Positions 54,988 through 63,973 of a DNA stretch of 64,000 bases are shown in pieces; position 1 is the stretch's first letter, and each line of letters begins with the position of its first letter. Source of the stretch: Muribaculaceae bacterium (lineage in GTDB: Bacteria; Bacteroidota; Bacteroidia; Bacteroidales; Muribaculaceae); assembly GCA_022508985.1 (NCBI GenBank), contig JAFLUA010000004.1, forward strand, positions 1-64,000, given 5' to 3'. The notes below the pieces were generated by a model, which saw nothing but the letters and a program-made list of their open reading frames with translations, had not been told where the DNA came from and made no database searches. The position numbers and the translations under genes were made by a program.

Positions 54988-56043
54988 ATGACATTAGTTT
55001 TTTTGAAAATGCTATTATCGACATCTTTTGGTGATACAATAATTGACTTTGGTAAACAATATGGCTTCAACATATGGGATTGGAGTGCTGTGTTGATATC
55101 CTTTTGTTCAGTCCAAATTGCTGTTGTTTCTCTGATTGTAGCCACTAAAACTTTAAAATCTCAGCGGAAGACAGAAAAAAATACGTTACCTATTATTAAC
55201 AAATCAGTTCAACTATCTTTATTGGCTCAATCACTGAGAGGACTTTTTGATTCGTATTCTATTTTATTTGCTTTTGATTATATCTTATATATCACTGAAT
55301 ATAAAGCTAAACCTTCTTATCATTTTTGGCAGCACGCATTATTAGATGAATCAACTATCCATGAATCCTTATTTTTTTCATCATCACAAAAATATGAGCC
55401 CATACATCAATTAAAACTAGCTATTTCTGAATTTAATCAAAGCGTAATTTCTTTTAAAACAGTATTAAATTCCTCAAGTGAAAGTATGAAAAAAATGGAA
55501 TTGAATCATTTATATGATGAGATTGGGTACTTCATTTCATTATATCATGCTGTATTAAAAGAAACGTTTCAAATGAAAGAAGAAAATATAATAGATTTTT
55601 TTGACAAGAATTTTTTTCAAGATAAACGAGGAGGTAAATTTGCAAAGAGATTCCGTTCTAAATACATGGCTACTGCAGATACAAATTCAGTTTTACTCCC
55701 CGCAATTGAAAACTCTTTGTCTTCTCAATATCTTAATGACAAGTTTGAATTATTTTATGAACATGCTTCAGGTGACAATCTTTCCAAATTAAACAAAAAA
55801 GAATTTTCACATATTTTATCCCTACATGTTGACCTAATCCTAATGAACGTACATAGTTTGGGGCACCCAATTGAATTAACATCTAAGGAGGATAATCATA
55901 TAAAATTGAAGATTAACCCTTCTCCTGAAAACAGTGATTCAACTGCATCCTGGACAACACCTTTCCCAAATATTAGAAACCATAAAGATGACTCGAATAA
56001 AAAATTAAAACTCCTAAGCACCTGGATTTTTTATATCGAATAA
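54988..56043 (+). CDS. Unknown membrane-anchored protein in an AT-rich insert
   Basis: The 351-residue protein is not recognised. It has one clear N-terminal membrane segment (AVLISFCSVQIAVVSLIVAT at about 33-52) followed by a basic stretch TLKSQRKTEKNTLP, so the remaining 290 residues should be cytoplasmic. That part is mostly helical, rich in Phe, Ser and Lys, with no nucleotide-binding or nuclease motif that I can see. Codon use is far more AT-rich than the core genes (AAA, TTT, TTA dominate), indicating recent acquisition. An alternative start is the internal ATG at 55009. It stands alone behind tRNA-Phe; a defence role is possible by position only. Confidence 0.7.
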   Translation: MTLVFLKMLLSTSFGDTIIDFGKQYGFNIWDWSAVLISFCSVQIAVVSLIVATKTLKSQRKTEKNTLPIINKSVQLSLLAQSLRGLFDSYSILFAFDYILYITEYKAKPSYHFWQHALLDESTIHESLFFSSSQKYEPIHQLKLAISEFNQSVISFKTVLNSSSESMKKMELNHLYDEIGYFISLYHAVLKETFQMKEENIIDFFDKNFFQDKRGGKFAKRFRSKYMATADTNSVLLPAIENSLSSQYLNDKFELFYEHASGDNLSKLNKKEFSHILSLHVDLILMNVHSLGHPIELTSKEDNHIKLKINPSPENSDSTASWTTPFPNIRNHKDDSNKKLKLLSTWIFYIE

Positions 56044-56278
56044 TAATTCCTATAAGAAATTTGTATTAATTTTGCGGTTAACTAATGTATAACTCCAATA
56101 GAAAACTTGCCTCGTTTTCCAACCTACTCGATTTGCCTAATTGAGCGTTACTATATAATTTTATATTATCAATTGGGGCCATATAGTGGCCGGAGGTTAA
56201 AATTACAATTATTATAATTGAAAGAGGATTTTATCTAAATCAATTGATTTCAAATCGCCATAACGGACTTATTTGCAC

Positions 56279-56833
56279 ATGAAGGAAATTATAAACTTAA
56301 TTAGATCAGATTATTATCGTTATAGGGGTGGAGATACAAAGATTCCCGTCTATAAGATTTTGATTCATCTGCTTTTTGGGCGAAATTATCCTTTCAATTA
56401 TTCATTTTGGCTAAGACTTTCGCATAAAAAGAATCCATTGTATATTTTGGCCAAGTTTATGCATCGTAGACTTTCAAAAAAATATTGTTTGCAGATTCCC
56501 TCCAAATGTAAAATTGGGTATGGCTTATATTTAGGTCATGGTATATGCATCGTTATAAATGGAAATACTGTAATTGGTAACAATGTAAATCTTAGTCAAT
56601 TCTTAAATATAGGCACTAATCATAAAACACCGGCAATTATTGGCGACGATGTATATATCGGTCCTAATGTCAGCATAGTTGAAGATGTAAAGATTGGGAG
56701 CAATTCATGCATTGGGGCAGGTGCTGTGGTGGTAAAAGATGTTCCCGAAAATGCAACAGTGGCAGGTGTGCCTGCGAAAGTAATTTCATATAAAAAACAC
56801 GATTTCATAAAGAATAGGTGGCCCGTTTCTTAG
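56279..56833 (+). CDS. Serine O-acetyltransferase-like left-handed beta-helix enzyme
   Basis: The start is ATG 56279 (MKEIINLIRSDYYRYR); the track start is a TTG two codons earlier. The last 110 residues are hexapeptide repeats: SKCKIGYGLYLGHG, NGNTVIGNNVNLSQFLNIGT, PAIIGDDVYIGPNVSIVEDV and the CoA-binding end GAGAVVVKDVPENATVAGVP. The catalytic His is in LGHGICIVI. The short N-terminal part lacks the long helical domain of CysE, so it more likely acetylates a surface glycan or related alcohol than serine. It is AT-rich like the preceding gene, with 235 nt of non-coding DNA between. Confidence 0.85.
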   Translation: MKEIINLIRSDYYRYRGGDTKIPVYKILIHLLFGRNYPFNYSFWLRLSHKKNPLYILAKFMHRRLSKKYCLQIPSKCKIGYGLYLGHGICIVINGNTVIGNNVNLSQFLNIGTNHKTPAIIGDDVYIGPNVSIVEDVKIGSNSCIGAGAVVVKDVPENATVAGVPAKVISYKKHDFIKNRWPVS

Positions 56834-57198
56834 GATTATTGGAAAAGGAATTATTAACTGAAAAATCTCTTAATCGCCAAAAGAAAGGGTTATGTGAGAG
56901 GGCCGTGATACCAATAACGGGTTGAGTCAATTTTGTAAGATTTTGTAAAAAAAACTTTTCCAATCTTTGATAAATTGGTAAAGTTTGGGTGTTTATTGGC
57001 TCGGCGGGCGGCTCGCTTGGCACCGGCTACTCCTTTTCTTCTGCTTTCAAATGCTCCTGAAATGTAGTCGTGCATTTGGTGGCTTCAATGCTTCGGCGGC
57101 AAGCGCGGTCTAATTTTTAGGTTTGGCAAGATTAATGTTTTGCCAGTGAAATTGAGAAAATGCACGAAGAATATAATGTGCAGGTTATCAATGTGTTA
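56834..57198. other. Non-coding stretch between the AT-rich insert and the fimbrial operon
   Basis: No supported gene. The minus-strand ORFs of the track here (61 and 72 codons) have no domain features. An AAAAAAAACTTTTCC stretch and a CGGCGGGCGGCTCG patch suggest mixed origin of the DNA, and composition changes abruptly near 57000. Confidence 0.4.
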
Positions 57199-57207
57199 CC
57201 CCCCCCC
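57199..57207 (+). repeat. Nine-C homopolymer tract upstream of the fimbrial promoter
   Basis: The tract TTACCCCCCCCCTATAA lies 34 nt upstream of the -33 box of the fimbrial operon promoter. It is the longest G or C run I noticed in the window. Confidence 0.8.
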
Positions 57208-57240
57208 TATAATTTATTTTGATTGTGTAGGTGTGAAAAA

Positions 57241-57272
57241 TTTGCGTATGCGGTAAAAAAGTCGTAAATTTG
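57241..57272 (+). promoter_or_regulatory. Fimbrial operon promoter
   Basis: TTTG (57241-57244), 20 nt, TAAATTTG (57265-57272). The leader to the first ATG is about 140 nt. Confidence 0.75.
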
Positions 57273-57416
57273 CGCGTTACGAGTGTCTTGACCTATGAGA
57301 TGAAAAACACTAAGAGGCACAATAGTAGCGTAAATGTGGGAATGAAATAATCTATAAAGCAATACGGTTAACCTTATAACTCGAAATAATTGAAAAACAA
57401 AATAAATAAACAAACA

Positions 57417-58004
57417 ATGTCAAAATCACTTAGATTTGCGCTGGTGGCAGTCTTGATGACTGTTGTCGGCATGGGCTTAAAAGCTCAGGGGGTAGGCTTG
57501 AAGACCAACCTCTTGTATGATGCAACAGCAACGATAAACGCGGGCCTTGAATTTGGCTTGGCCCCGAAGTGGTCGTTAGATGTATCCGGAAACTTTAATG
57601 GCTGGACGATCTCGGAGCAAACGTGGAAGCACTGGATGCTACAGCCGGAAGCACGCTATTGGTTCTGCGATCGTTTTGCAGGTCATTTCTTAGGAGTGCA
57701 TGCAATAGGCGGACAGTTCAACTGGGGCCATTTGAAACATGCTAACGACTTTTTGAACTCACCGTTCTCGTATCTGAAAGACCACCGCGTACAAGGATGG
57801 GGCGTTGGCGCCGGTATCGCATATGGCTATACATGGGTATTGAATCGCCACTGGAATTTCGAGGCTGAAATCGGCGTAGGTTTCATCCAGACCTGGTATG
57901 ACGTTTACAACTGTCAGGATTGTGCCAGCAAGATAGCCTCAGACAAAAAACATACTTACTATGGCCCGACCAAGGCGGCCCTAAATTTGGTTTATGTATT
58001 CTAA
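57417..58004 (+). CDS. DUF3575 protein (fimbrial-locus outer-membrane barrel)
   Basis: The start is ATG 57417 (MSKSLRFALVAVLMTVVGMG); the track start at 57390 is a TTG. A signal peptide ends LKAQG. The mature part starts GLKTNLLYDATATINAGLEF and continues KWSLDVSGNFNGWTI, QPEARYWFCDRFAGHFLG and GAGIAYGYTWVLNRHW, ending in a C-terminal aromatic strand NLVYVF, which is the DUF3575 barrel pattern. In Mfa-type fimbrial clusters this protein is usually first, with DUF3868 next, as here (13-nt gap). It is presumed to assist fimbria anchoring or export. Confidence 0.9.
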   Translation: MSKSLRFALVAVLMTVVGMGLKAQGVGLKTNLLYDATATINAGLEFGLAPKWSLDVSGNFNGWTISEQTWKHWMLQPEARYWFCDRFAGHFLGVHAIGGQFNWGHLKHANDFLNSPFSYLKDHRVQGWGVGAGIAYGYTWVLNRHWNFEAEIGVGFIQTWYDVYNCQDCASKIASDKKHTYYGPTKAALNLVYVF

Positions 58005-58017
58005 AAGACTATTCACT

Positions 58018-59472
58018 ATGAGAAGAATAAATACAATAAAAGGAATTTTGGCGGCGGCTGTAGTTAGTGTATCGCTCCAATGTGTAGCGCAACAAGTGCA
58101 AGAGGGCGCCCCGATGAATGTAGTGTGCAAAAAGTCGACGTTGGCACGCAACTATGACGAAATCACTGCAAAAATGGAGATCGACCTCACCGATGTAAAG
58201 GTAAAGAGCAATCAAGCTGCCATTTTTACCCCGATGATTGTAAATGCGGAAGACACTCTTCGTCTTCCGGGCGTAGGCGTATATGGCCGCACACGTTGGT
58301 ATCAATTTGAACGCAACGGCATGCGTCCCATCAGCGGTGCCGATGAAATATCGATGCGCGCAGGCAACCGTCAAGGCGTGGTAAAATATTCACAGACAGT
58401 AGAATATGATAGCTGGATGAACGGTTCGACCCTTATACTGCAACGCACCGACTATGGTTGTGCGGGTTGTGAGGCCACAGTAGATTATTTGCCGGAAGAA
58501 CTCGCTAACTATCGTATGGTTATCTATGAGCCGGAACTCATCTTCCAAGCAGCCATAGCCGAAGAGGTAAAGACTCGCGAGCTTGCCGGCCGTGCATACG
58601 TAGATTTCCCTGTAAACCTCACCACTATCTATCCTGAATATCGTCGCAACTCGATAGAGCTCGGTAAGATTATAGCAACTATCGACTCGGTGCGCAACGA
58701 TAAAGATATAACAGTTAAGTCGTTGTCGATTAAAGGTTTTGCTTCGCCCGAAGGCCCGTATGACAATAATATACGATTGGCAAAAGGCCGTACGGAGGCT
58801 CTCCGCAACTATGTACAGCAGCTTTATATGTTCCCCTACGGCTTCATCGAGACATCGTATGAACCGGAAGACTGGGAAGGGTTGCGTGAATATGTTGTTA
58901 ACTCGACAATGCCCGGACGTGAAGGCATCTTAGCAATTATCGATTCTTATATGGCTCCCGACCCCAAGAACTCGAAACTTGAAAAAGACTACCCCGAGCA
59001 GTATAAATTCCTCCTCGAGACAGTATATCCGGCGTTACGTCACTCCGACTACCGCATAGAGTATACAATCCGAGGCTTCAACGATATATCGGAAATTGCG
59101 GAACTTATGCGTACACATCCGTCGAAGCTGTCGCTCAACGAAATGTATATGCTTGCAGGCACCCTCGTGCCGGGTACTCCCGAATATAATGAGGTAATGG
59201 AGACAGCTGTTAAGATGTATCCCAGCGATGAAGTAGCAATCCTCAATGCCGCTACCGCCGCTATGCAACGCGACGACCTCAATCAGGCCGATCGCTATCT
59301 GTCGAAGGCCGGCAGCAGTGCCGACGCGCTCTATGCCCGCGGCGTTCTCTGCGGCTTGCAGAAAGAATATGCCAAGGCTATCTGGTATATGGAGCAGGCA
59401 GAAGCGAAAGGACATCCGTCGGCAGCCGGCGAAATAGAAAAGCTGAAATTAGCTAAGCAGTACTCTAAATAA
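58018..59472 (+). CDS. DUF3868 protein with OmpA-like and TPR-like parts
   Basis: The start is ATG 58018 (MRRINTIKGILAAAVVSVSL, signal peptide ending VAQQ), since the track start overlaps the previous gene. Residues 30-190 match the DUF3868 domain of fimbrial clusters. The middle (KDITVKSLSIKGFASPEGPY, RLAKGRTEALRNYVQQ) is an OmpA/MotB-like peptidoglycan-binding fold. The C-terminal 90 residues are TPR-like (EVAILNAATAAMQRDDLNQA, ALYARGVLCGLQKEYAKAIW). It could tether fimbria assembly to the wall. Confidence 0.9.
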   Translation: MRRINTIKGILAAAVVSVSLQCVAQQVQEGAPMNVVCKKSTLARNYDEITAKMEIDLTDVKVKSNQAAIFTPMIVNAEDTLRLPGVGVYGRTRWYQFERNGMRPISGADEISMRAGNRQGVVKYSQTVEYDSWMNGSTLILQRTDYGCAGCEATVDYLPEELANYRMVIYEPELIFQAAIAEEVKTRELAGRAYVDFPVNLTTIYPEYRRNSIELGKIIATIDSVRNDKDITVKSLSIKGFASPEGPYDNNIRLAKGRTEALRNYVQQLYMFPYGFIETSYEPEDWEGLREYVVNSTMPGREGILAIIDSYMAPDPKNSKLEKDYPEQYKFLLETVYPALRHSDYRIEYTIRGFNDISEIAELMRTHPSKLSLNEMYMLAGTLVPGTPEYNEVMETAVKMYPSDEVAILNAATAAMQRDDLNQADRYLSKAGSSADALYARGVLCGLQKEYAKAIWYMEQAEAKGHPSAAGEIEKLKLAKQYSK

Positions 59473-59506
59473 AAAATACTCTAATTTAATGGAGGTAAAT
59501 AAATTA

Positions 59507-61585
59507 ATGAAACACAATTTATGGATAGCGTTGTTGGCGGTGTCGTCGCTGGGCTTGTGGAGTTGTACCCAAGACCTTGACGACCCGACTACGACGGATC
59601 CCAACACAAGTATTTCGGGTACGGCAGGCTATCTTGGCTTTCAGCTTGAAGACGCAGAAGCGAGCAGCCGTTCTACCCATAAGGAATACGATGATGACTA
59701 CGAGCGTTTTGAGTGGTTCAACAAAGGGACAGCCAACGAGCGAGCTATTATCGATAATTCCGAAAGCAATAGAGTTTTGTTCTTCAACAGTGACTATTCC
59801 TACTATGGTAGCGGCAAGTTGTCTCGTCCGGAAATTACGGGACTGAAGTCGAATATCTATGTAGCACAAAAGCCCTTAGAAGTAGAAGGCCTTCCCGCCT
59901 ACGCGCTGGTAGTGCTCAATGCCGATCCGGAGCGTATGGACGTTCTTGATACCGATCTTTATGCAGCCGGCACATCGGCTGTAAAGACGGTGCTCAACTA
60001 TATCAATGAGGTAGATACCGACAACCCCGAGTCGTTGGCAATGTACGACGGTCATTTCACGATGTCGTCGACAGCATACCGAGGAGAAGAGGTTGATACA
60101 ATCAGCGTTCTGACACCGCTAAACCCTGCTGGTCCGGTATTCTATGAGACAGTAGAAGAGGCCGTTATGCCAGAAAACTTGACAACTTTCTACGTAGAGC
60201 GCTTGTTGTCGAAGTTTACCCTTATAATAAAAGATGGCAACCGTCGCTTCAACACAACCGATGCCATTATCATTAATGGACCCAACAAGCTCAAAATCCG
60301 CCAGGAATATGCCCCCGCCGATGGCTTGGCAAAAGACATTATGTCGGATTGGAAGATAAACTTGGTGAACTGGGGCATTAATGGCTTAGAGAAAAACACC
60401 TACTTGGTTAAAACCCTTGTAGAGAATCCCGTAGCATTCCCATGGGATCTTAAAGAAAACTTCTATATCGGATGGAACTCACCGACGTTATATCGCTCAT
60501 ACTGGGCTCTTGACGAGAATTATTCGACCGGTATCTATCCCGACCAATATCGTCAGGCACTCGATGTTGAAGGCGTCTTGGCCGCTACGACCAATAATAT
60601 CTATACAGCGGACTATAGCGCAACGGAAGGCCTTGCGAAGGGTGATTATACTTTGATTTACAAGCCTTACAATGCATATACCGACAGGACAGAGAATAAG
60701 TATTCGTTAGAGAATACATTTGATGTGTCGGTTATGAACGACCAAGATATAGCAAGCCAGCCGTGGTTGCGTTGTGGCACACATATCATTTTGACAGCGC
60801 AGTTTATAGTCAACGAAATCGACAAGGATGTAGATCTTACAAATGTCGATGCTACGGGCTTTATATCGGGCGTTGCCGATAAGTATTTCTCAAATGGCTT
60901 GTATTGGAGTGAGAAAGCCTTAAAAGAACAGGCAATCGCAACTCTGATGACCAACATTTATTATAATAAGAAAGGCGATCAAATAGCCGATGTAGTAAAT
61001 GGTGGTTTTGTAGAATATATCAACAGTGACGAGCACGTACTCGACGACGTAGCACCTGTGGCCGACGGCGAAGGAAACGCCCTTACACACGAAGAATTAG
61101 CGGTTAATGCCGATAAGTATTTTGAGTTTGGCCCTGCCTTTATCAAAGGCGGCGACGGCTGGGTGTCGTTGAAGAAGAAAGATGACGTTACATTGAAAGC
61201 GCGGTATATAAATAAGGATACGGGTGAGATCACCTTAGGCGAAATCACCGATGCTCAGCTTGTGAGCTATATCTATCGCTTTACCAACCTTGCCAAGCAC
61301 TACAAGGAAGGACGTATGTATTATGCATTGCCAATCAGGCACAATCTCGAAAGTGAAAGCTTTGAGTCGAATCCTGTTACCACAGTTGTTACGGGAGATT
61401 ATGGCGTAGTTCGCAATACATGGTATCGACTGACAATCAACTCAATACAGCGTCCGGGCACACCGGTAGACGATCCTGACCAACCAATTATTCCCAATCC
61501 GGAACCGGATGATAAGAGCCTTGGTGTAGAAGTAGAAATCTTACCATGGCGCACAGTAGAAATAAATGTAAACGAATTACACTAA
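59507..61585 (+). CDS. Mfa1-type fimbrial major subunit
   Basis: The start is ATG 59507 (MKHNLWIALLAVSSLGLWSC), giving a clean lipoprotein signal with Cys20; the track start adds six residues. The 692-residue protein has the Mfa1-like N-terminal domain (FEWFNKGTANERAIID, YALVVLNADPERMDVL) and the C-terminal Mfa1 domain (RNTWYRLTINSIQRPGTPV, VEVEILPWRTVEINVNEL). In known systems the lipoprotein is cleaved by Rgp-type protease before polymerisation by strand exchange. It is longer than P. gingivalis Mfa1 (about 560). Confidence 0.9.
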   Translation: MKHNLWIALLAVSSLGLWSCTQDLDDPTTTDPNTSISGTAGYLGFQLEDAEASSRSTHKEYDDDYERFEWFNKGTANERAIIDNSESNRVLFFNSDYSYYGSGKLSRPEITGLKSNIYVAQKPLEVEGLPAYALVVLNADPERMDVLDTDLYAAGTSAVKTVLNYINEVDTDNPESLAMYDGHFTMSSTAYRGEEVDTISVLTPLNPAGPVFYETVEEAVMPENLTTFYVERLLSKFTLIIKDGNRRFNTTDAIIINGPNKLKIRQEYAPADGLAKDIMSDWKINLVNWGINGLEKNTYLVKTLVENPVAFPWDLKENFYIGWNSPTLYRSYWALDENYSTGIYPDQYRQALDVEGVLAATTNNIYTADYSATEGLAKGDYTLIYKPYNAYTDRTENKYSLENTFDVSVMNDQDIASQPWLRCGTHIILTAQFIVNEIDKDVDLTNVDATGFISGVADKYFSNGLYWSEKALKEQAIATLMTNIYYNKKGDQIADVVNGGFVEYINSDEHVLDDVAPVADGEGNALTHEELAVNADKYFEFGPAFIKGGDGWVSLKKKDDVTLKARYINKDTGEITLGEITDAQLVSYIYRFTNLAKHYKEGRMYYALPIRHNLESESFESNPVTTVVTGDYGVVRNTWYRLTINSIQRPGTPVDDPDQPIIPNPEPDDKSLGVEVEILPWRTVEINVNELH

Positions 61586-61603
61586 CGATATAGAACGCAA
61601 ACG

Positions 61604-63973
61604 ATGAAAAAATATAGTTTAAGAAAATTTTTCGGCCAAGTGAGCAAATTATTCATGGCGTTGGCGCTCATGGCAGGCTTGAATTCATGCGATAACATCA
61701 TTTATGATTATGGTGAAAATTGCGATCCGGAACCGGAAGCGCCGGCACCCGACCTCAAACCGGGCAACGTGCGCATTTATGTACGCACTAATCCCGGCAG
61801 TGGCGGCACAAGTAAGGTTCAGGAAGTTAATAACAAAATGAACAGTGCAGAGACCGAAGAGGGTATCTATGTGAGCATTGATATCGAAGAAAACGGCACG
61901 TATACACTTACGGCCACCGAGAGCAATCCCGATTACAAATTCGTAAGATGGCACGACGACACCAACGACGGCGATCTTACCGAGGGTGTGAAGGTTATTT
62001 CTAATATCAAGGCAGAGGCAACGGCCAAGTATACGGCAGTCTTTGAAAAGATCGAAGATCCGCTACCCGAACCCGAGCCCGGCTTCGTAAGAATCTATGT
62101 AAGAAGTAATCCCGGCAGCGGTGGTACGAGTAACGTAACCGAGGTTGCCAACAAAAATAACGCAGCAGAGACCGAAGAAGGTATCTATGTTAGCATCGAC
62201 GTAAAAGAAAACGAAGCATATACACTTACAGCATCGGAGACCAATCCCGATTACAAGTTTGTAAGATGGCACGACGACACCAACGACGGTGATCTTACCG
62301 AAGGTGTGAAGGTTATTTCTAATATCAAGGCTGCAGCAACAGCAAGATACACAGCAGTCTTTGAAAAGATAGAAACACCGGAACCCGAACCGGAACCCGG
62401 TATGGTAAAAATATATGTTAGAACGAACCCCGGCAGCGGCGGTACGAGCAAGGTACACGAAGATGCCGATCTTACAAATAGCGCTGAAACACAAGAAGGC
62501 ATATATGTGGGTGTCGAACTCGAAGAAAATGGCACATATACACTTACTGCTACCGAAACCAATCCTAAATACAAGTTTGTAAGATGGCACGATGATACTA
62601 ACGATGGTTACCTTACCGAAGGTATGAAAGTTGTGAGCGGTTTGACGGCCGAAGTAACGACCAAGTATACAGCAGTCTTTGAAAAGATAGAAACACCAGA
62701 ACCCGAACCGGAACCTGGTATGGTAAAAATATACGTTAGAACGAACCCCGGCAGCGGCGGTACGAGCAAGGTACACGAAGATGCCGATCTTACAAATAGC
62801 GCTGAAACACAAGAAGGCATATATGTGGGTATCGAACTCGAAGAAAATGGCACATATACACTTACCGCTACCGAAACCAATCCTGAATACAAGTTTGTAA
62901 GATGGCACGATGATACTAACGATGGTTCCCTTACCGAAGGTATGAAAGTTGTGAGCGGTTTGACTGCCGGAGTAACGACCAAGTATACAGCAGTCTTTGA
63001 AAAGATAGTAGTTCCCGACGAACCGGTAGAGCCGGAGCTTGAGGGCTATTACGTGAAGTTTGTCTTTGAAAGAAATATGCAGTTTACCGACGGCTTCAGC
63101 CAGCGTGTTAACTCGGTAGACCTCTATGTATTCAATACCTCAGGCACATTCATCACCAAGTATCATGAAGATGGCGTGGCACTTAAAGATCCGGAATACT
63201 TGATGGAACTTACCGATCTGCCGGCCGGCGAATATGAATTTATCGCATGGTGTGGTTTGACCAACAATGGTGGATTGTTTACAGTGCCGAGCGATGCCCA
63301 GATAAACCGCGACACTCAAGTAATCTGTACGATGGCCGTATCGTCGGATACTAATGCAAGTGCATATCAGAATAAGAATCTACCGGCATTGTTCCATGGC
63401 AGGACACAAAAAGCAACATACGTAGAGAAGACAGCTAAGAAACAGATACAAACAGTATATCTGACCAAAGACACCAACAATGTGAATATCACCTTGCAGC
63501 ATAAAGATGGCTTGGAATTCACAAAAGATCGCTTCGTTGTAACTCTTATAGATAAGAACGATGTCCTCAGACACGACAATGAAATACATCCCGATGCAAC
63601 GATGGTAGAATATCGTCCGTATCGTACGGTACTTGGTAAAACGACCTCATCACGTGCCGACGCAGGCTCAACGATGGGTAACTTTATGCAAGTAGAGCTA
63701 TCGACCTCGCGCTTGATGGCAAATAACAATCCGATAATCAGTGTAGTTGACACCGAAAGCGGTAAGACAATCTTCTCGATACCGTTGGTTAAGTGGGCAC
63801 TGCAACTCCGCAGCTCAAATTATAAGAGCATGGATGACCAGGAATATCTCGACCGCGAAGACAATTACAACTTGATGCTCTGGCTTGACAGCAATAAAGA
63901 AGACGGCTGGTTTGGTGCTGAAATCAACATCAACGACTGGCATGTTATCGACGACAGCATGGACATCCAATAA
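61604..63973 (+). CDS. FimB/Mfa2-like fimbrial protein with four tandem InlB-type repeats
   Basis: The 789-residue protein has a lipoprotein signal ending GLNSC (Cys29), four adjacent copies of a 106-residue unit (residues 53-476, each starting PGxVxIYVRxNPGSGGTS and containing KFVRWHDDTNDG), and a C-terminal FimB/Mfa2 domain (VKFVFERNMQFTDGFSQRV, DLYVFNTSGTFI, DLPAGEYEFIAWCGLTN). The repeat resembles the divergent InlB B-repeat. Mfa2 normally anchors the fimbria and sets its length; the repeats would place that domain far from the membrane. It starts 18 nt after the Mfa1 gene. Further accessory subunits probably lie beyond the window. Confidence 0.88.
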   Translation: MKKYSLRKFFGQVSKLFMALALMAGLNSCDNIIYDYGENCDPEPEAPAPDLKPGNVRIYVRTNPGSGGTSKVQEVNNKMNSAETEEGIYVSIDIEENGTYTLTATESNPDYKFVRWHDDTNDGDLTEGVKVISNIKAEATAKYTAVFEKIEDPLPEPEPGFVRIYVRSNPGSGGTSNVTEVANKNNAAETEEGIYVSIDVKENEAYTLTASETNPDYKFVRWHDDTNDGDLTEGVKVISNIKAAATARYTAVFEKIETPEPEPEPGMVKIYVRTNPGSGGTSKVHEDADLTNSAETQEGIYVGVELEENGTYTLTATETNPKYKFVRWHDDTNDGYLTEGMKVVSGLTAEVTTKYTAVFEKIETPEPEPEPGMVKIYVRTNPGSGGTSKVHEDADLTNSAETQEGIYVGIELEENGTYTLTATETNPEYKFVRWHDDTNDGSLTEGMKVVSGLTAGVTTKYTAVFEKIVVPDEPVEPELEGYYVKFVFERNMQFTDGFSQRVNSVDLYVFNTSGTFITKYHEDGVALKDPEYLMELTDLPAGEYEFIAWCGLTNNGGLFTVPSDAQINRDTQVICTMAVSSDTNASAYQNKNLPALFHGRTQKATYVEKTAKKQIQTVYLTKDTNNVNITLQHKDGLEFTKDRFVVTLIDKNDVLRHDNEIHPDATMVEYRPYRTVLGKTTSSRADAGSTMGNFMQVELSTSRLMANNNPIISVVDTESGKTIFSIPLVKWALQLRSSNYKSMDDQEYLDREDNYNLMLWLDSNKEDGWFGAEININDWHVIDDSMDIQ
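61760..63031 (+). repeat. Four tandem 318-bp repeats in the Mfa2-like gene
   Basis: Units at 61760-62077, 62078-62395, 62396-62713 and 62714-63031. All are exactly 318 bp and in frame. Units 3 and 4 are almost identical at DNA level over their length; units 1 and 2 are more diverged. Confidence 0.95.

Noticed and set aside
56890-57075. 61-codon basic minus-strand ORF before the fimbrial operon
   Set aside because: There is no promoter and no conserved-looking motif, and it lies in mixed-composition DNA; I cannot support it as a gene.
61685-62982. Long minus-strand ORFs of up to 281 codons opposite the Mfa2-like gene
   Set aside because: They are mirror frames of the repeat array and repeat with the same period; the plus frame carries the signal peptide and known domain.
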